From NCBI GenBank assembly GCA_002787775.1, contig PCUW01000048.1:1-64000 (forward strand): 64,000 nucleotides of DNA, given 5' to 3'. This DNA is from Bdellovibrionales bacterium CG12_big_fil_rev_8_21_14_0_65_38_15. GTDB lineage: Bacteria; Bdellovibrionota; Bacteriovoracia; Bacteriovoracales; Bacteriovoracaceae. Positions 10,188 to 19,958 of the stretch are shown here, in pieces. The translations under genes and the position numbers were made by a program. Each line of letters begins with the position of its first letter. The stretch's first letter is position 1. A model generated the notes under the pieces. The model did not search any database and was not told the DNA's origin. It saw only the letters and a list, made by a program, of their open reading frames with translations.

Positions 10188-11901
10188 ACTCCTCTTTATC
10201 TTTATCCTCTTTTTTACTGCTTGTGTAAAATCACCAAAAACAAATAGTAAAAAAAGTGAAACATCTGGTGAAGTTGCTCCAGGTAACCCGAATACAGTGC
10301 CCACTATTTCTCCAACATTACCACCTGTAGGTAATTCAATTGATCCTTTATTTAGCCAAGCCTGGCACTTGATTAATACCGGACAAAGTACCTTCTCTCA
10401 AAACGGAGGCACTGCTGGCCAAGATATGAATTGGTCACAAGTTGTTCAAACTGGAGCTGGGGTTCTTGTTGCGGTTTCAGATAATGGTGTTGAAAAAGAG
10501 CATGAAGATTTAGCTTCGAATTTCAATGTAGGCTTTTCTAAAAATTATGCATCAAATAGTTCTGGCTGGTACGGCGATCCAGTACCTGATGATAGCTCAC
10601 ACGGAACAGCAGTCTCTGGTATTATTGCCGCTTCAGGAAAAAATGGTTTTGGCTCTCGTGGTGTGGCTTCTCAAGCAATTATTGCAGGTTTTAAGTACGT
10701 CGGTGAAGCTGTAAACGTTAGTATGCAAGTCGATCAAGCAAACGGTAACTATGACGTTTTTAATTATAGTTATGGTGGATATAGCTGCTACTTTGATCGT
10801 GACTCTAGCACATATTTAACACAGCTTGAGTATGGCGCTAAAAACCTTAGGGGTGGTAAAGGTGCCATTTACGTTAAGGCCGCTGGCAATGAGTATTATT
10901 CATATAACTCTGACTGTGATCCTACATTAAGTGAAGAAGATGACACCTATTACTTAGGTAATGCTAATCTAGAGCAAGTTCATTCGTATCCTTGGATGAT
11001 TGTTGTTGGTGCTGTTAATGCCAATGGTGTTTCAGCAAGCTATTCAACTCCAGGATCAAGCTTATGGATTAGTGCACCAGGTGGAGAGTATGGTGTGAAT
11101 TATCCGGCTATTTTAACGACTGATCTAACGGGTTGTGACAGAGGATATTCAAAATCTACTAGCACTCGAAATGATTTCGATAAAGGACTTAACTCTTTAA
11201 ATTCAAATTGTAACTATACAAGTGCTATGAATGGAACATCAGCGGCAACGCCAATGATTTCTGGAGTAGCAGCTTTACTTTTACAAGCGAATCCAAATTT
11301 ATCTTGGAGAGATATAAAATATATCTTGGCTAAGACGGCGAGAAAAATTGATGTGACTAGAACAAACCTTTCTCACCCAGGTGGTCTTAATCTTAGCGGA
11401 TATACTTATGATCGAGGTTGGGTCACTAATGCTGCTGGATATAGCTTTCATAACTGGTACGGCTTTGGCATGGTGAATATTGCAAGCGCCATTAGTCTTG
11501 CAACATCATATAATTATCCATTATCTACATTTAAAGAAACAGCTGGCGCCAGTAGTTCTAATTTAAACCTCACCATACCTGATAATTCGAATACGGGTGC
11601 TATAAGTTCAATATCAACTCCAACTAATCTTTCAGTTGAAGCCGTACAGATTAAAATAAATCTGACTCATCCATTTGTTGGTGACCTTGGTATAGAGTTA
11701 ACATCGCCATCAGGAACAACAAGTACATTGATGAATATTAATAGTGGTATTTCTATCTCAAATATCAATAATGAAGTTTTGCTAAGCAATGCTTTCTACG
11801 GTGAAAGTAGTTCTGGGTTATGGCGCTTGAAAGTTGTCGATGGACAAGGACAAGATGTTGGAACACTTAATAATTGGTCTATAAAAATTTGGGGCCACTA
11901 G
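10177..11901 (+). CDS. S8 (subtilisin/kexin-like) serine protease lipoprotein with C-terminal P/proprotein-convertase domain
   Basis: lipobox FFTAC; catalytic D (VAVSDNGVEKEHEDL), H (SSHGTAVSGIIAA), S (MNGTSAATPMISGVAALLLQ); C-terminal LTHPFVGDLGIELTSPSGT...NNWSIKIWG P domain. Confidence 0.92.
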   Translation: MPSKLLFIFILFFTACVKSPKTNSKKSETSGEVAPGNPNTVPTISPTLPPVGNSIDPLFSQAWHLINTGQSTFSQNGGTAGQDMNWSQVVQTGAGVLVAVSDNGVEKEHEDLASNFNVGFSKNYASNSSGWYGDPVPDDSSHGTAVSGIIAASGKNGFGSRGVASQAIIAGFKYVGEAVNVSMQVDQANGNYDVFNYSYGGYSCYFDRDSSTYLTQLEYGAKNLRGGKGAIYVKAAGNEYYSYNSDCDPTLSEEDDTYYLGNANLEQVHSYPWMIVVGAVNANGVSASYSTPGSSLWISAPGGEYGVNYPAILTTDLTGCDRGYSKSTSTRNDFDKGLNSLNSNCNYTSAMNGTSAATPMISGVAALLLQANPNLSWRDIKYILAKTARKIDVTRTNLSHPGGLNLSGYTYDRGWVTNAAGYSFHNWYGFGMVNIASAISLATSYNYPLSTFKETAGASSSNLNLTIPDNSNTGAISSISTPTNLSVEAVQIKINLTHPFVGDLGIELTSPSGTTSTLMNINSGISISNINNEVLLSNAFYGESSSGLWRLKVVDGQGQDVGTLNNWSIKIWGH

Positions 11902-13400
11902 TGAATAATATTTCTTAGTATTTGATGACAACTTCCCGGCAGCATTATACTTGAGGCCCTAAATACTGAATCTTGAATACCTCTTCGATCCATGGCACTG
12001 ATAGAATAGCTCTCAATGACATCTAGTCCCTGAAGCTTTTTAGCGATATGGGTATCATGCCAGTCGCCAAGTCTTGTAATAATATGATCAAGTTCGCTGG
12101 AAAGCTCTTTGCTGATGGGTGAGTCTTCTTGGTAATCTCTAAAATCATTTGATAAAAGTAGGAATAGCTTTAATTGTTTTCTCATTTTATGAAACTCATG
12201 ATCACTTAAAACTTCACTTTCAAGAGCTATTGAAATTTCTTGTGCTAATGTATTCATTCTTTTTTCAAGTTTTTCAGCCGAGATAAAATTAACATCGAGC
12301 TTCAAGTTCTCAAGATCAGCCTGCTCTTCTAAGATCTTCTTTAGCTTTTTAGCAATAATCTTTGCTTCTTTTTTATTCTCAGCTTGAAGAGCATCATTTA
12401 GCTTTCCAAAAGTTTTAACGTACTTTTCAAATTCGCTGGGTGCCTTACCTTCTTGGGTATAGCTATAAAAGCCATTTCTTAAAATAGCAGCGATCTTGCG
12501 CTGATCTTTGAGATATTTAAAGGTCTTGGAGTCGGTTGAAATTTTCTTTTCATCAATGATATCCGCGATAATATCTAGCATTTCTTTTTGATCATATTCA
12601 TTTTTCCATTTTTTAAACTGTTCACCTAAATAAACCTGTACATGCTTCTTCTTAATTCGACTAAAGCGAGAAGAGCTAGGGTAGTGCCTATAAATGACCT
12701 CGGCCCAATTGGTTCTGTGTTGAAATAAAACGACTTCCTCACTCTTGATATCATTGATTGCTAGTTTATTGATAATATCATTATTGCTTTGACTGACTTC
12801 ATTGGTTAGAAAAAGAGCTTTCTTTTTTCCATTTTGATAAAGATTTAATCTTCCGTAGGCAATAGGGTTTTCGTTTGCTGAGGCAAGAATCTTTGATTGA
12901 ATAGGATCATTCCTAAGCAATTGATTGGTATTATCGACAGCGAGTTCTTGAATTTGGACCTTTTCAATTCTTAATTCGCCGTTATTCATTAAGGTATAAT
13001 AATAATCAACTTCATTATCAATTTTACTGACCAGATCGTTTGTAATAAGTTGATAATGACTCTTATCCTTAACAGAATTACTACCAAGGCTAAGTTCTAA
13101 TTGATTTGAATCGATATAAGCTTGATTTAAGACTAAGGCGTTCTCTTGCATCACCTCAAAGAAGCGAGATGCTTTAATATCATTGTTGGAAATGGCATCA
13201 ATGATTTGTTCTTGTAGTTGATAAAGATTTTGGACTCTTAATTGATCACTGGCTTCGCTATGATAGGTAATTGCAAAATTATCAGAACTTGGATAACGAG
13301 CGCCTTCGCCGCTATGATAACCAGAAAGTGGTAACTGAAGCCACAGACCACCTATGATGAACAAGCCAAATAGTGTAATAGTTATATTTCGATTAACCAC
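11898..13400 (-). CDS. membrane-anchored/secreted protein with CHAD-like C-terminal helical region
   Basis: N-terminal TM; FHKMRKQLKLFLLL...LDHIITRLGDWHDTHIAKKLQ resembles CHAD domain pattern; GTG start. Confidence 0.6.
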   Translation of the reverse strand: MVNRNITITLFGLFIIGGLWLQLPLSGYHSGEGARYPSSDNFAITYHSEASDQLRVQNLYQLQEQIIDAISNNDIKASRFFEVMQENALVLNQAYIDSNQLELSLGSNSVKDKSHYQLITNDLVSKIDNEVDYYYTLMNNGELRIEKVQIQELAVDNTNQLLRNDPIQSKILASANENPIAYGRLNLYQNGKKKALFLTNEVSQSNNDIINKLAINDIKSEEVVLFQHRTNWAEVIYRHYPSSSRFSRIKKKHVQVYLGEQFKKWKNEYDQKEMLDIIADIIDEKKISTDSKTFKYLKDQRKIAAILRNGFYSYTQEGKAPSEFEKYVKTFGKLNDALQAENKKEAKIIAKKLKKILEEQADLENLKLDVNFISAEKLEKRMNTLAQEISIALESEVLSDHEFHKMRKQLKLFLLLSNDFRDYQEDSPISKELSSELDHIITRLGDWHDTHIAKKLQGLDVIESYSISAMDRRGIQDSVFRASSIMLPGSCHQILRNIIH

Positions 13401-13406
13401 CTTGTT

Positions 13407-13414
13407 TTATCGGT
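13407..13414 (-). promoter_or_regulatory. FliA-like -10 element ACCGATAA, 6 nt before GTG start (13400)
   Basis: ACCGATAA-AACAAG-GTG on minus strand; TAAT at the 15-nt-spaced -35 position (13430-13433). Confidence 0.5.
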
Positions 13415-13480
13415 TATTGGTGATCAAAAATTAAGGACTTATTGCTCGTTAATTCAGGCGTTTAGGTATTTTATTGTTCT

Positions 13481-13488
13481 TCCGATAA
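13481..13488 (+). promoter_or_regulatory. FliA-like -10 element TCCGATAA, 6 nt before ATG start (13495)
   Basis: TCCGATAA-CGTCAT-ATG; no Shine-Dalgarno between. Confidence 0.5.
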
Positions 13489-13494
13489 CGTCAT

Positions 13495-15093
13495 ATGCGA
13501 TTGCTCTCACTTACTCTATTGTCGTTTTTATTCTTCGTTTCTTGCTCGAGTGACGTCTCACGTTTTCCGGCATCTGATCTTGTTATCGATCAAACTGTCA
13601 TTCAAGAAACATTTGAAATACCAACGATAAAAGTTAATTCACCGCTAAACACTTCTTGGGATAACTTAGCCAGTCAAATGCAACGCCAATTATCTTCTAT
13701 AGAAATAGTTACCGGTGAAAAGAATTTAAAAGTACTTGCGATTCAAGAACAATTACCGAATTCTGTTGGAGCTAGAATTGTTCCTGAGATCACTGACAAT
13801 GGTCAGTTCATCTTAAGGATATTTTACTCTTCAAAAGATGATCATTCATCAAAAGCTATTCTTAAAAAGATGACGGATAGTTTAACTGATAAAACTGTTC
13901 TACAAACATATTATGACTTATTTGAATGGTTTTATAACATTAAAGAAGGTCATGCTGAGTCTATTCAGGCTTTTCACCAAATTAAATCTGAAAGCATGAC
14001 TTCTCTTGGAGTGGTTGATTCCGCCGATAATGCTAATCTTGTCGAAAAATATGCTGATCGAAGCACTGAGCTTGAGAGTCTGACTAAAGATTTATCCAGA
14101 GAGAGAAGACTGCTTGAAAAAGCCAGAAAGGATCTGTTAGCCGACCTTGATCGGGCAGGCGAGTCCGAGCAGTTAAAAAATTTAGTCGCTGGCAATAAGC
14201 GAGCTGAGGTAGCCGATTTACTTGAGAAATATTTACCACGGGAGCAAATGAGTCCTTTTGAATCAAGGTTTTGGGATCAAATGCTCGATACCATCAAAAA
14301 TCCGCTTCCTTTAAAAGATAGGGTCTTAGTTTTTAGAGGAATTGATGAGGATATGATCTACTCGGCCTTAAACGATGCTGGCAAAGAATTAACAAAAGAA
14401 GAAGCCTTATCAGGTTCAAAAGCCTTTATGATGTCGTCTCTGATGACAAAGAACCAAGGGACTTGGAATAGACGTTTACGTTCACTGCAGACGATTAATG
14501 AGAAATTCTTAGGGTTTAACAACGCCACTAATTCATCACAGTGGACCAAGAACTTTAGAATTTCAACTTTCTTTAAGCAACACAGTCGAAACCCACAAGG
14601 CAGTCCTTTTCTATCTTTTACTCCAAAGATTTCAATATCGACCAATTTTGGAAGAAAGAGATCAGCGGCTTATTTAATTGATCCAAGAGCACTTCTTGCA
14701 AATGCGACAACATCATATGTTGGTGAGTTTGAATTTCTTACTTCAGTCGTGACTTTTCCTGATGAGCTTGTCGATATCTATGACGAAGGACTTCATGGCG
14801 CCATGGATAACTCTGCAAGACAGGCCAGGTTTTTAGAAAAGACGAAATTAAAACTTGTCCAAGAGTATGGTCAAGTTGAAGGTGAGAGCTCTTTTAATGA
14901 AATTCATCGTGTCTTTAAGCATTTCAATGATTTTACAGATGTTGCCCAACTTGAAAGCAATGTAAAAAAACAAGGCTTTTTTACAAAAGTGATGTCGTAT
15001 TTTAAAAAGAAGCCTGCTCAAGCAGTCGTTGAAAATGTTGATCCGACTTCAAAAAGCTGTAACTATGTTCTTAAGGCTATTTGGAATTTATAA
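13495..15093 (+). CDS. lipoprotein with putative R-S-E type ADP-ribosyltransferase-like C-terminal domain
   Basis: lipobox FFVSC; VLVFRGIDED (Arg), SPFLSFTPKISISTNFG (Ser motif), YVGEFEFLTSVVTFPDEL (E-x-E). Confidence 0.55.
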   Translation: MRLLSLTLLSFLFFVSCSSDVSRFPASDLVIDQTVIQETFEIPTIKVNSPLNTSWDNLASQMQRQLSSIEIVTGEKNLKVLAIQEQLPNSVGARIVPEITDNGQFILRIFYSSKDDHSSKAILKKMTDSLTDKTVLQTYYDLFEWFYNIKEGHAESIQAFHQIKSESMTSLGVVDSADNANLVEKYADRSTELESLTKDLSRERRLLEKARKDLLADLDRAGESEQLKNLVAGNKRAEVADLLEKYLPREQMSPFESRFWDQMLDTIKNPLPLKDRVLVFRGIDEDMIYSALNDAGKELTKEEALSGSKAFMMSSLMTKNQGTWNRRLRSLQTINEKFLGFNNATNSSQWTKNFRISTFFKQHSRNPQGSPFLSFTPKISISTNFGRKRSAAYLIDPRALLANATTSYVGEFEFLTSVVTFPDELVDIYDEGLHGAMDNSARQARFLEKTKLKLVQEYGQVEGESSFNEIHRVFKHFNDFTDVAQLESNVKKQGFFTKVMSYFKKKPAQAVVENVDPTSKSCNYVLKAIWNL

Positions 15094-15094
15094 A

Positions 15095-15430
15095 CTAGCC
15101 GCCAGTCTTCTTCCATTTTAATTCTTTTTTATCGAGATAGGCCGTAATTTTATCCATGGTTGGAGAGTGAATTTCTATAATTTCATTTTTAAAAGTACCA
15201 CCAACTCCAGTTGATTTTTTTAAATCACTTGCGAGCTTCTTGCACCATTCGTTGTTGCTTGGAAGATTGCTTATTTCAATCACCACTCGACCTTTGCCAG
15301 CAGTAAGTCGTCTAAGTTTTAACAAAACATCTTTTTCGTTAACTGGAGTCTGAGCATCAGATTTTTTTTCAGATTTCTTACGTAGATCACCTTCAGAGTC
15401 TGACCATACGAGCTTTGCATCTTTCATCAA
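15095..15430 (-). CDS. SUI1/YciH-like translation initiation factor family
   Basis: VLLKLRRLTAGKGRVVIEISNLPSNNEWCKKLASDLKKSTGVGGTFKNEIIEI. Confidence 0.88.
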   Translation of the reverse strand: MMKDAKLVWSDSEGDLRKKSEKKSDAQTPVNEKDVLLKLRRLTAGKGRVVIEISNLPSNNEWCKKLASDLKKSTGVGGTFKNEIIEIHSPTMDKITAYLDKKELKWKKTGG

Positions 15431-15485
15431 GACCTCAAGTTTGATAGTATAGGGCTATTCTAGAAATTGTTTCAAGGCCTGGCAA

Positions 15486-15785
15486 ATGGATGAGATGGAT
15501 TTTGATTTTCGAGACCAAATTCAAACAACGGATTGGTACCCTTTAGAAATACACTTTAAAAATAATGCGCTCTTTGTTGTTTCAAACTCTCTGAATTTGG
15601 CCGAAGTCGCTGGTGCAGTCGCCAGGGACGAAAAGATCAAAGTAGAAGCTTGGGTAAGCCAAAATACAATCTATCGCCCTGATGCTGAATTTGCTGAATT
15701 TCACCGAAAGGATCAGTATAAGGTCTTTGCCAATTTTATTATCGTGGCACCTTACGTTTTTATTCAGTTACTAAGCTTAGAATAG
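15486..15785 (+). CDS. DUF2288-like small protein
   Basis: NNALFVVSNSLNLAEVAGAVARDEKIKVEAWVSQNTIYRP pattern. Confidence 0.55.
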   Translation: MDEMDFDFRDQIQTTDWYPLEIHFKNNALFVVSNSLNLAEVAGAVARDEKIKVEAWVSQNTIYRPDAEFAEFHRKDQYKVFANFIIVAPYVFIQLLSLE

Positions 15786-16270
15786 ACCTTGTATTTTCCA
15801 ACCAATGGAACATTTTGAAGTTCAATCGCTAGTTGTACCCAGCCAGTTGATTCAACACTTGGATGAAACCAAGCTTCAAGTAGCCATTTTTTACTTTCTG
15901 GAATCAGTTTTACGTGATGAGCTCTGTTGTATCTGCCGATATTTTCTTGACCAAGATGCATTATAGTTGCGCCTTGATTGATTGTTGGACCACCTACAGC
16001 TAGATCTTCATAGCCTCTTTCATCTAGATATTCGATCGGTAGTGTTGCTGTAAAAGTTCCTTCTCTTTGGCTTCTAGAGATTGGCACAAAAAGGCGTGGG
16101 ATAATTTTATATGAGACTTGAGCGTCAAAATCAGTTTGTCTTTCAGCAATAATCTTAATTTTTAAAGTACCACCGCTATGAAGATCGCCGGGCATGATTT
16201 TATGTGTAATTTCTGAGGCAACTAACTGAAATGAGAATAAGAAGATTAATGCGAAAACGATTGCTTTCAT
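15764..16270 (-). CDS. secreted hypothetical protein
   Basis: signal peptide MKAIVFALIFLFSFQLVAS; beta-rich. Confidence 0.7.
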   Translation of the reverse strand: MKAIVFALIFLFSFQLVASEITHKIMPGDLHSGGTLKIKIIAERQTDFDAQVSYKIIPRLFVPISRSQREGTFTATLPIEYLDERGYEDLAVGGPTINQGATIMHLGQENIGRYNRAHHVKLIPESKKWLLEAWFHPSVESTGWVQLAIELQNVPLVGKYKVYSKLSN

Positions 16271-16442
16271 GTGCTTGGCTCCAGAATTATTGATTTTGAC
16301 ACTACATATCCTAAAGTAAAACGATATGGCGAGTTAAATCTTGCTTAGGTAGTCAAATAGTTGACAAAAAAGCTCGCTGCGTTTTTTGCCTACAGTATTT
16401 TATTACGCGTAAAGGTAAAATAGCTCAGACTATGGAGGTCTA

Positions 16443-18446
16443 ATGAAAAGCTTAATTTCACTATCAATGGCAACGCTTCTTTTGATTGGCTGTAAGGATC
16501 AAGCTCCTGATCGCCTCAAAGAACTCATGAAACAAGATGCCCAAACTCCAAGCTATTCATCATTTGCCGAAATTACGCCAATTACTCCAGTTCCTTCAAA
16601 ATTTAACCTTTCGATCACAAGGCTTTTGGCCATGGCGCTATTTAATAAACAGAGCATGAAGTATGAAATCGTGCCGGATGGTGAATACAATGAAACCGAA
16701 AAGAAGATTATGGAGTTTTATAAGCATCCAGGGCTTCAAAAATCTTTAAAACTTTTGTCTTATGCTCGTCAAATCAAGTCAGGTCATCCCTACAGAATCA
16801 ATCCCTTTGTTCCATTTGCAACACGTCGAAAGGAAAATGCGCTGATTGAACAAATGGGTGTGGGGCCGGCGGCCGTTGTCAGTGATCTTTTTAAATTAAA
16901 AGGAAATTATCAAGGGGTTATTACATACAAAGATGGCAGTACGGATCAAAAAGCGCCTGTTAGTTTTTCTTCAAAGTCATTGCCTCTTTCAGGCTTAATG
17001 TTTTTGATGGATCACCAAGTTTTTGCACTTAATGAACTTATTTCAAATCCTGATTTAAATATCCTACAAGATGTGATTATTCATGAGTTCACGCATATCT
17101 GGAACAATGAAATGCTCGATGAGCAAACTCGAAACCAACAAAGTATCGAAAATAATAAGACTGAAGTAGGTCATGATACACAAATTGTGTCGAACCCGTA
17201 CCTGGCTTTTTCAGAAGGGCTTGCTGAATCATTTGAGGCCCTTTACGGAACCGCTGCCTCAAAGATCATGAATATGACTGACCATGAGCGTGAAGTCTTC
17301 TTTGGAAACTTTAATGCCAAAATCTCAAAGTCGCTTGAGTTCTTGGCCAATCGTCAGACCTATATTAGAAGAAATGCTTATGCCTACAACCTCTATGACT
17401 TTAAAAACTGTACCCTAAGAGCTGTTAACGCCATCGATTCATCTGACGCTGGTCCGTCTAAAGCGTTAGAGAGGCTTTTAACTGAAGAGCGATTTGATGC
17501 TGATGCTGCGAAAAAAGCGCTAGCATGGTTAAACTTTGATGATCGCTTTTACGGCGATGGTGGACGAGTTTCCACGGCTACGCTTAAAAAGAATTGTTCG
17601 GTTGATTCTCCTCTTAGACTTGGTGCCAAAGAAGGCTTTGTTGCCACAATGATTTATAATATTCTCTACTCTGGATCTTTGGTTGATTCAGCTGATCTTG
17701 AAAAAGAGTATGCCTATAAAGGTCAAAAAGGCTGGAAAGCTTATGCCAGCTGGACAAAAAATTATGAACAAGACCAAAAAACACTTAAGCGTGCCTTGGC
17801 CAATGATGAGAGACAAGCTAGAAATGAGCGCATCTTTCTTAAAGGTTTTAGAAAGTTAGTTGAAAATATTATTGTTTCAAAAGCTGGCACTTTAAAGCAG
17901 CTTATTTCGCATATGCTTTCAAGCGAGAGTAATCTTGATCGCGAGCAAAGAGTTAGATTAGCTTATCAAGTAATGAAAGTTTCGATGGGAAGCCTAAGTG
18001 ATCTTGACTCCGAGATCGTTTCATACTTTTCATCACCTGCGAGTTTGAGAGATCATCAACAGCAAGTTTTTGAAAATCTTGAAAGACTTGATAATGAAAA
18101 CAAAATTGATTCTGTGGTTTCAAAGCTAGATTCACTGCCAGCGATTTATGTTTCTTATAAAAGCCAAATTGATGATGGTCAAAAACGATTAAATATTAAT
18201 GTTGCTCACCATATTGATCTAATTGATATGTTCAGTGGAAATCATAAGCGTGTTAAACAACTTGCTGCACGTTTAGATAAAGGCGAAGGCTTTGAAAGTG
18301 CTGATGACTTTATTGCTTTTGCGGCGACATTTGATCAAGATGATTTGGCCCGCACAATGATTGAGCAGGCCGATAAAGAAATTGGTGGTCTTGATCAACT
18401 TGAAAAGAAATTTAAATTTCAGGACCTAATGAATCACTCTTTATAA
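16443..18446 (+). CDS. lipoprotein, putative HExxH zinc metallopeptidase
   Basis: lipobox LLIGC; VIIHEFTHIWNNEML; RBS GGAGGTCT before ATG. Confidence 0.65.
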   Translation: MKSLISLSMATLLLIGCKDQAPDRLKELMKQDAQTPSYSSFAEITPITPVPSKFNLSITRLLAMALFNKQSMKYEIVPDGEYNETEKKIMEFYKHPGLQKSLKLLSYARQIKSGHPYRINPFVPFATRRKENALIEQMGVGPAAVVSDLFKLKGNYQGVITYKDGSTDQKAPVSFSSKSLPLSGLMFLMDHQVFALNELISNPDLNILQDVIIHEFTHIWNNEMLDEQTRNQQSIENNKTEVGHDTQIVSNPYLAFSEGLAESFEALYGTAASKIMNMTDHEREVFFGNFNAKISKSLEFLANRQTYIRRNAYAYNLYDFKNCTLRAVNAIDSSDAGPSKALERLLTEERFDADAAKKALAWLNFDDRFYGDGGRVSTATLKKNCSVDSPLRLGAKEGFVATMIYNILYSGSLVDSADLEKEYAYKGQKGWKAYASWTKNYEQDQKTLKRALANDERQARNERIFLKGFRKLVENIIVSKAGTLKQLISHMLSSESNLDREQRVRLAYQVMKVSMGSLSDLDSEIVSYFSSPASLRDHQQQVFENLERLDNENKIDSVVSKLDSLPAIYVSYKSQIDDGQKRLNINVAHHIDLIDMFSGNHKRVKQLAARLDKGEGFESADDFIAFAATFDQDDLARTMIEQADKEIGGLDQLEKKFKFQDLMNHSL

Positions 18447-18448
18447 GA

Positions 18449-18925
18449 TTATTTAATTTCGATCCATTTTTTAGATTCAGCGTCGTATTTCTTGAATGCA
18501 GACCAACCCTGTTCTGCATCTGAGAACTCGTTAGGGCCATCATTAAAAGTTGTAAAAAGCGCTAGTTTTTTAAGTTGGATCTCTTCACCTTCGCCAATCG
18601 CGGTTACTAGGAAATGAACATCTCTAACGTCCTCATCAGAACCTTCAGATAAAATGATATGGGCGACAGGTAAGCCATTCATGCGCCAATCTTCATCTGA
18701 GCCACTAAAGCTTAGACTTGCACTTAAATAGTCGTTTTGCTCGCTTGAAATAACACTGATATCTCCGCTTGAGCGAATTAGAAATTTAACTGTTGAACCG
18801 TTAAATTTAACACTCCACTGTCCGGCCATAGCTTTTTGAACATCATCCTGATTAAGGCTAGCAAATGAGTTAAGCGAGAGCAGCATAGAGGCCATAAGTA
18901 TAAGAAATTTCATGAAATTCTCCAT
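18449..18925 (-). CDS. secreted hypothetical protein
   Basis: signal peptide MKFLILMASMLLSLNSFA. Confidence 0.7.
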   Translation of the reverse strand: MENFMKFLILMASMLLSLNSFASLNQDDVQKAMAGQWSVKFNGSTVKFLIRSSGDISVISSEQNDYLSASLSFSGSDEDWRMNGLPVAHIILSEGSDEDVRDVHFLVTAIGEGEEIQLKKLALFTTFNDGPNEFSDAEQGWSAFKKYDAESKKWIEIK

Positions 18926-19037
18926 TAAAAACTATTTATTTTGCATTCATAAAACAAGCCTTTGGCTTCGTCAGCCAACAATGTAATTTTTCCTTACTCT
19001 AAGCTGACAGGTGAAGATAATAAATTTAGTCTAGGGC

Positions 19038-19958
19038 ATGCGCTTGTTTATTTTAATTTTTGCACTACTCACAGTTGCAGGCTTTTCTAATGCCGGTGAA
19101 GTTAAAGTGCTTACCTACAATATCTACCGAAAGCCTGAACCCTTTGGTCTTGGTGGGAGAACTCACGCTAAAAAACGCGTTAAACAGCTGTGTTTGGAAC
19201 TTAAAAAAACGGATTATGATGTCATCATGCTTCAAGAAGCTTGGTTGTCTAAGGATCGCAAGTACTTATCAAATTGTGGTTATCCTTTTGTAATGGATAT
19301 AACCAATGTTGATTATTATAGACCAGGTAGAGCTGCCGCTAACGGGCGTGAGCAAAATCTAGAAACAGGTCTTCTGATTTTATCGAAATATCCAATTATT
19401 AAAAAATATAGAGTTTCTTACGGTGAGCGCGGTAATTGGTGGACACTCTTTAGTGACGGCGAAACAGTCGTTAGTAAGGCCGTCTATGCTGCTCAAATTG
19501 CTTTTCCAGGGGATAAGAAAATTTGGTTTTTCAATACACATCTAGCAGCCAATTATTGTGATTATTATCCTTGGATGAATTGTGAGCCCTATGAAGATGT
19601 CAGAGCTGAACAAGTTAAGATGATTGCTAAGCTTGTTTCCAATACGGATGGCCCTGTTGTTTTGGGAGGGGATCTTAATATGGGGGATAAGTTAAGTTCT
19701 AGGGATCGTATCTGGGATCAGTGGCAGGATTATTTTCCGGGCTTTAGTCAGGCTCCACACGATCCTAAAAGATCTTCCACAAGTTCATCGACGAATATGT
19801 TTAAAGAAACGGATAATGGAAAAATTGATCATCTCTTTGGGTCAGCTGATCTGATTAAAACAAAGGGAAATGTCGTCTTCGATCAGCTAATGAATATTGA
19901 AGGTCTATCTTTGCACCTTTCAGATCATTATGGCTGGGAGACAACATTCTCATTTTAA
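19038..19958 (+). CDS. secreted endonuclease/exonuclease/phosphatase (EEP) family protein, neutral sphingomyelinase-like
   Basis: LTYNIYRKP, DVIMLQEAW, FNTHLAA, VVLGGDLNMGD, IDHLFG, LSDHYG motifs. Confidence 0.85.
   Translation: MRLFILIFALLTVAGFSNAGEVKVLTYNIYRKPEPFGLGGRTHAKKRVKQLCLELKKTDYDVIMLQEAWLSKDRKYLSNCGYPFVMDITNVDYYRPGRAAANGREQNLETGLLILSKYPIIKKYRVSYGERGNWWTLFSDGETVVSKAVYAAQIAFPGDKKIWFFNTHLAANYCDYYPWMNCEPYEDVRAEQVKMIAKLVSNTDGPVVLGGDLNMGDKLSSRDRIWDQWQDYFPGFSQAPHDPKRSSTSSSTNMFKETDNGKIDHLFGSADLIKTKGNVVFDQLMNIEGLSLHLSDHYGWETTFSF

Noticed and set aside
14023-14030. GCCGATAA matches inside coding sequences (also 18369-18376, 44938-44945)
   Set aside because: Intragenic, not near a start codon; a handful of such matches is expected by chance in 64 kb.
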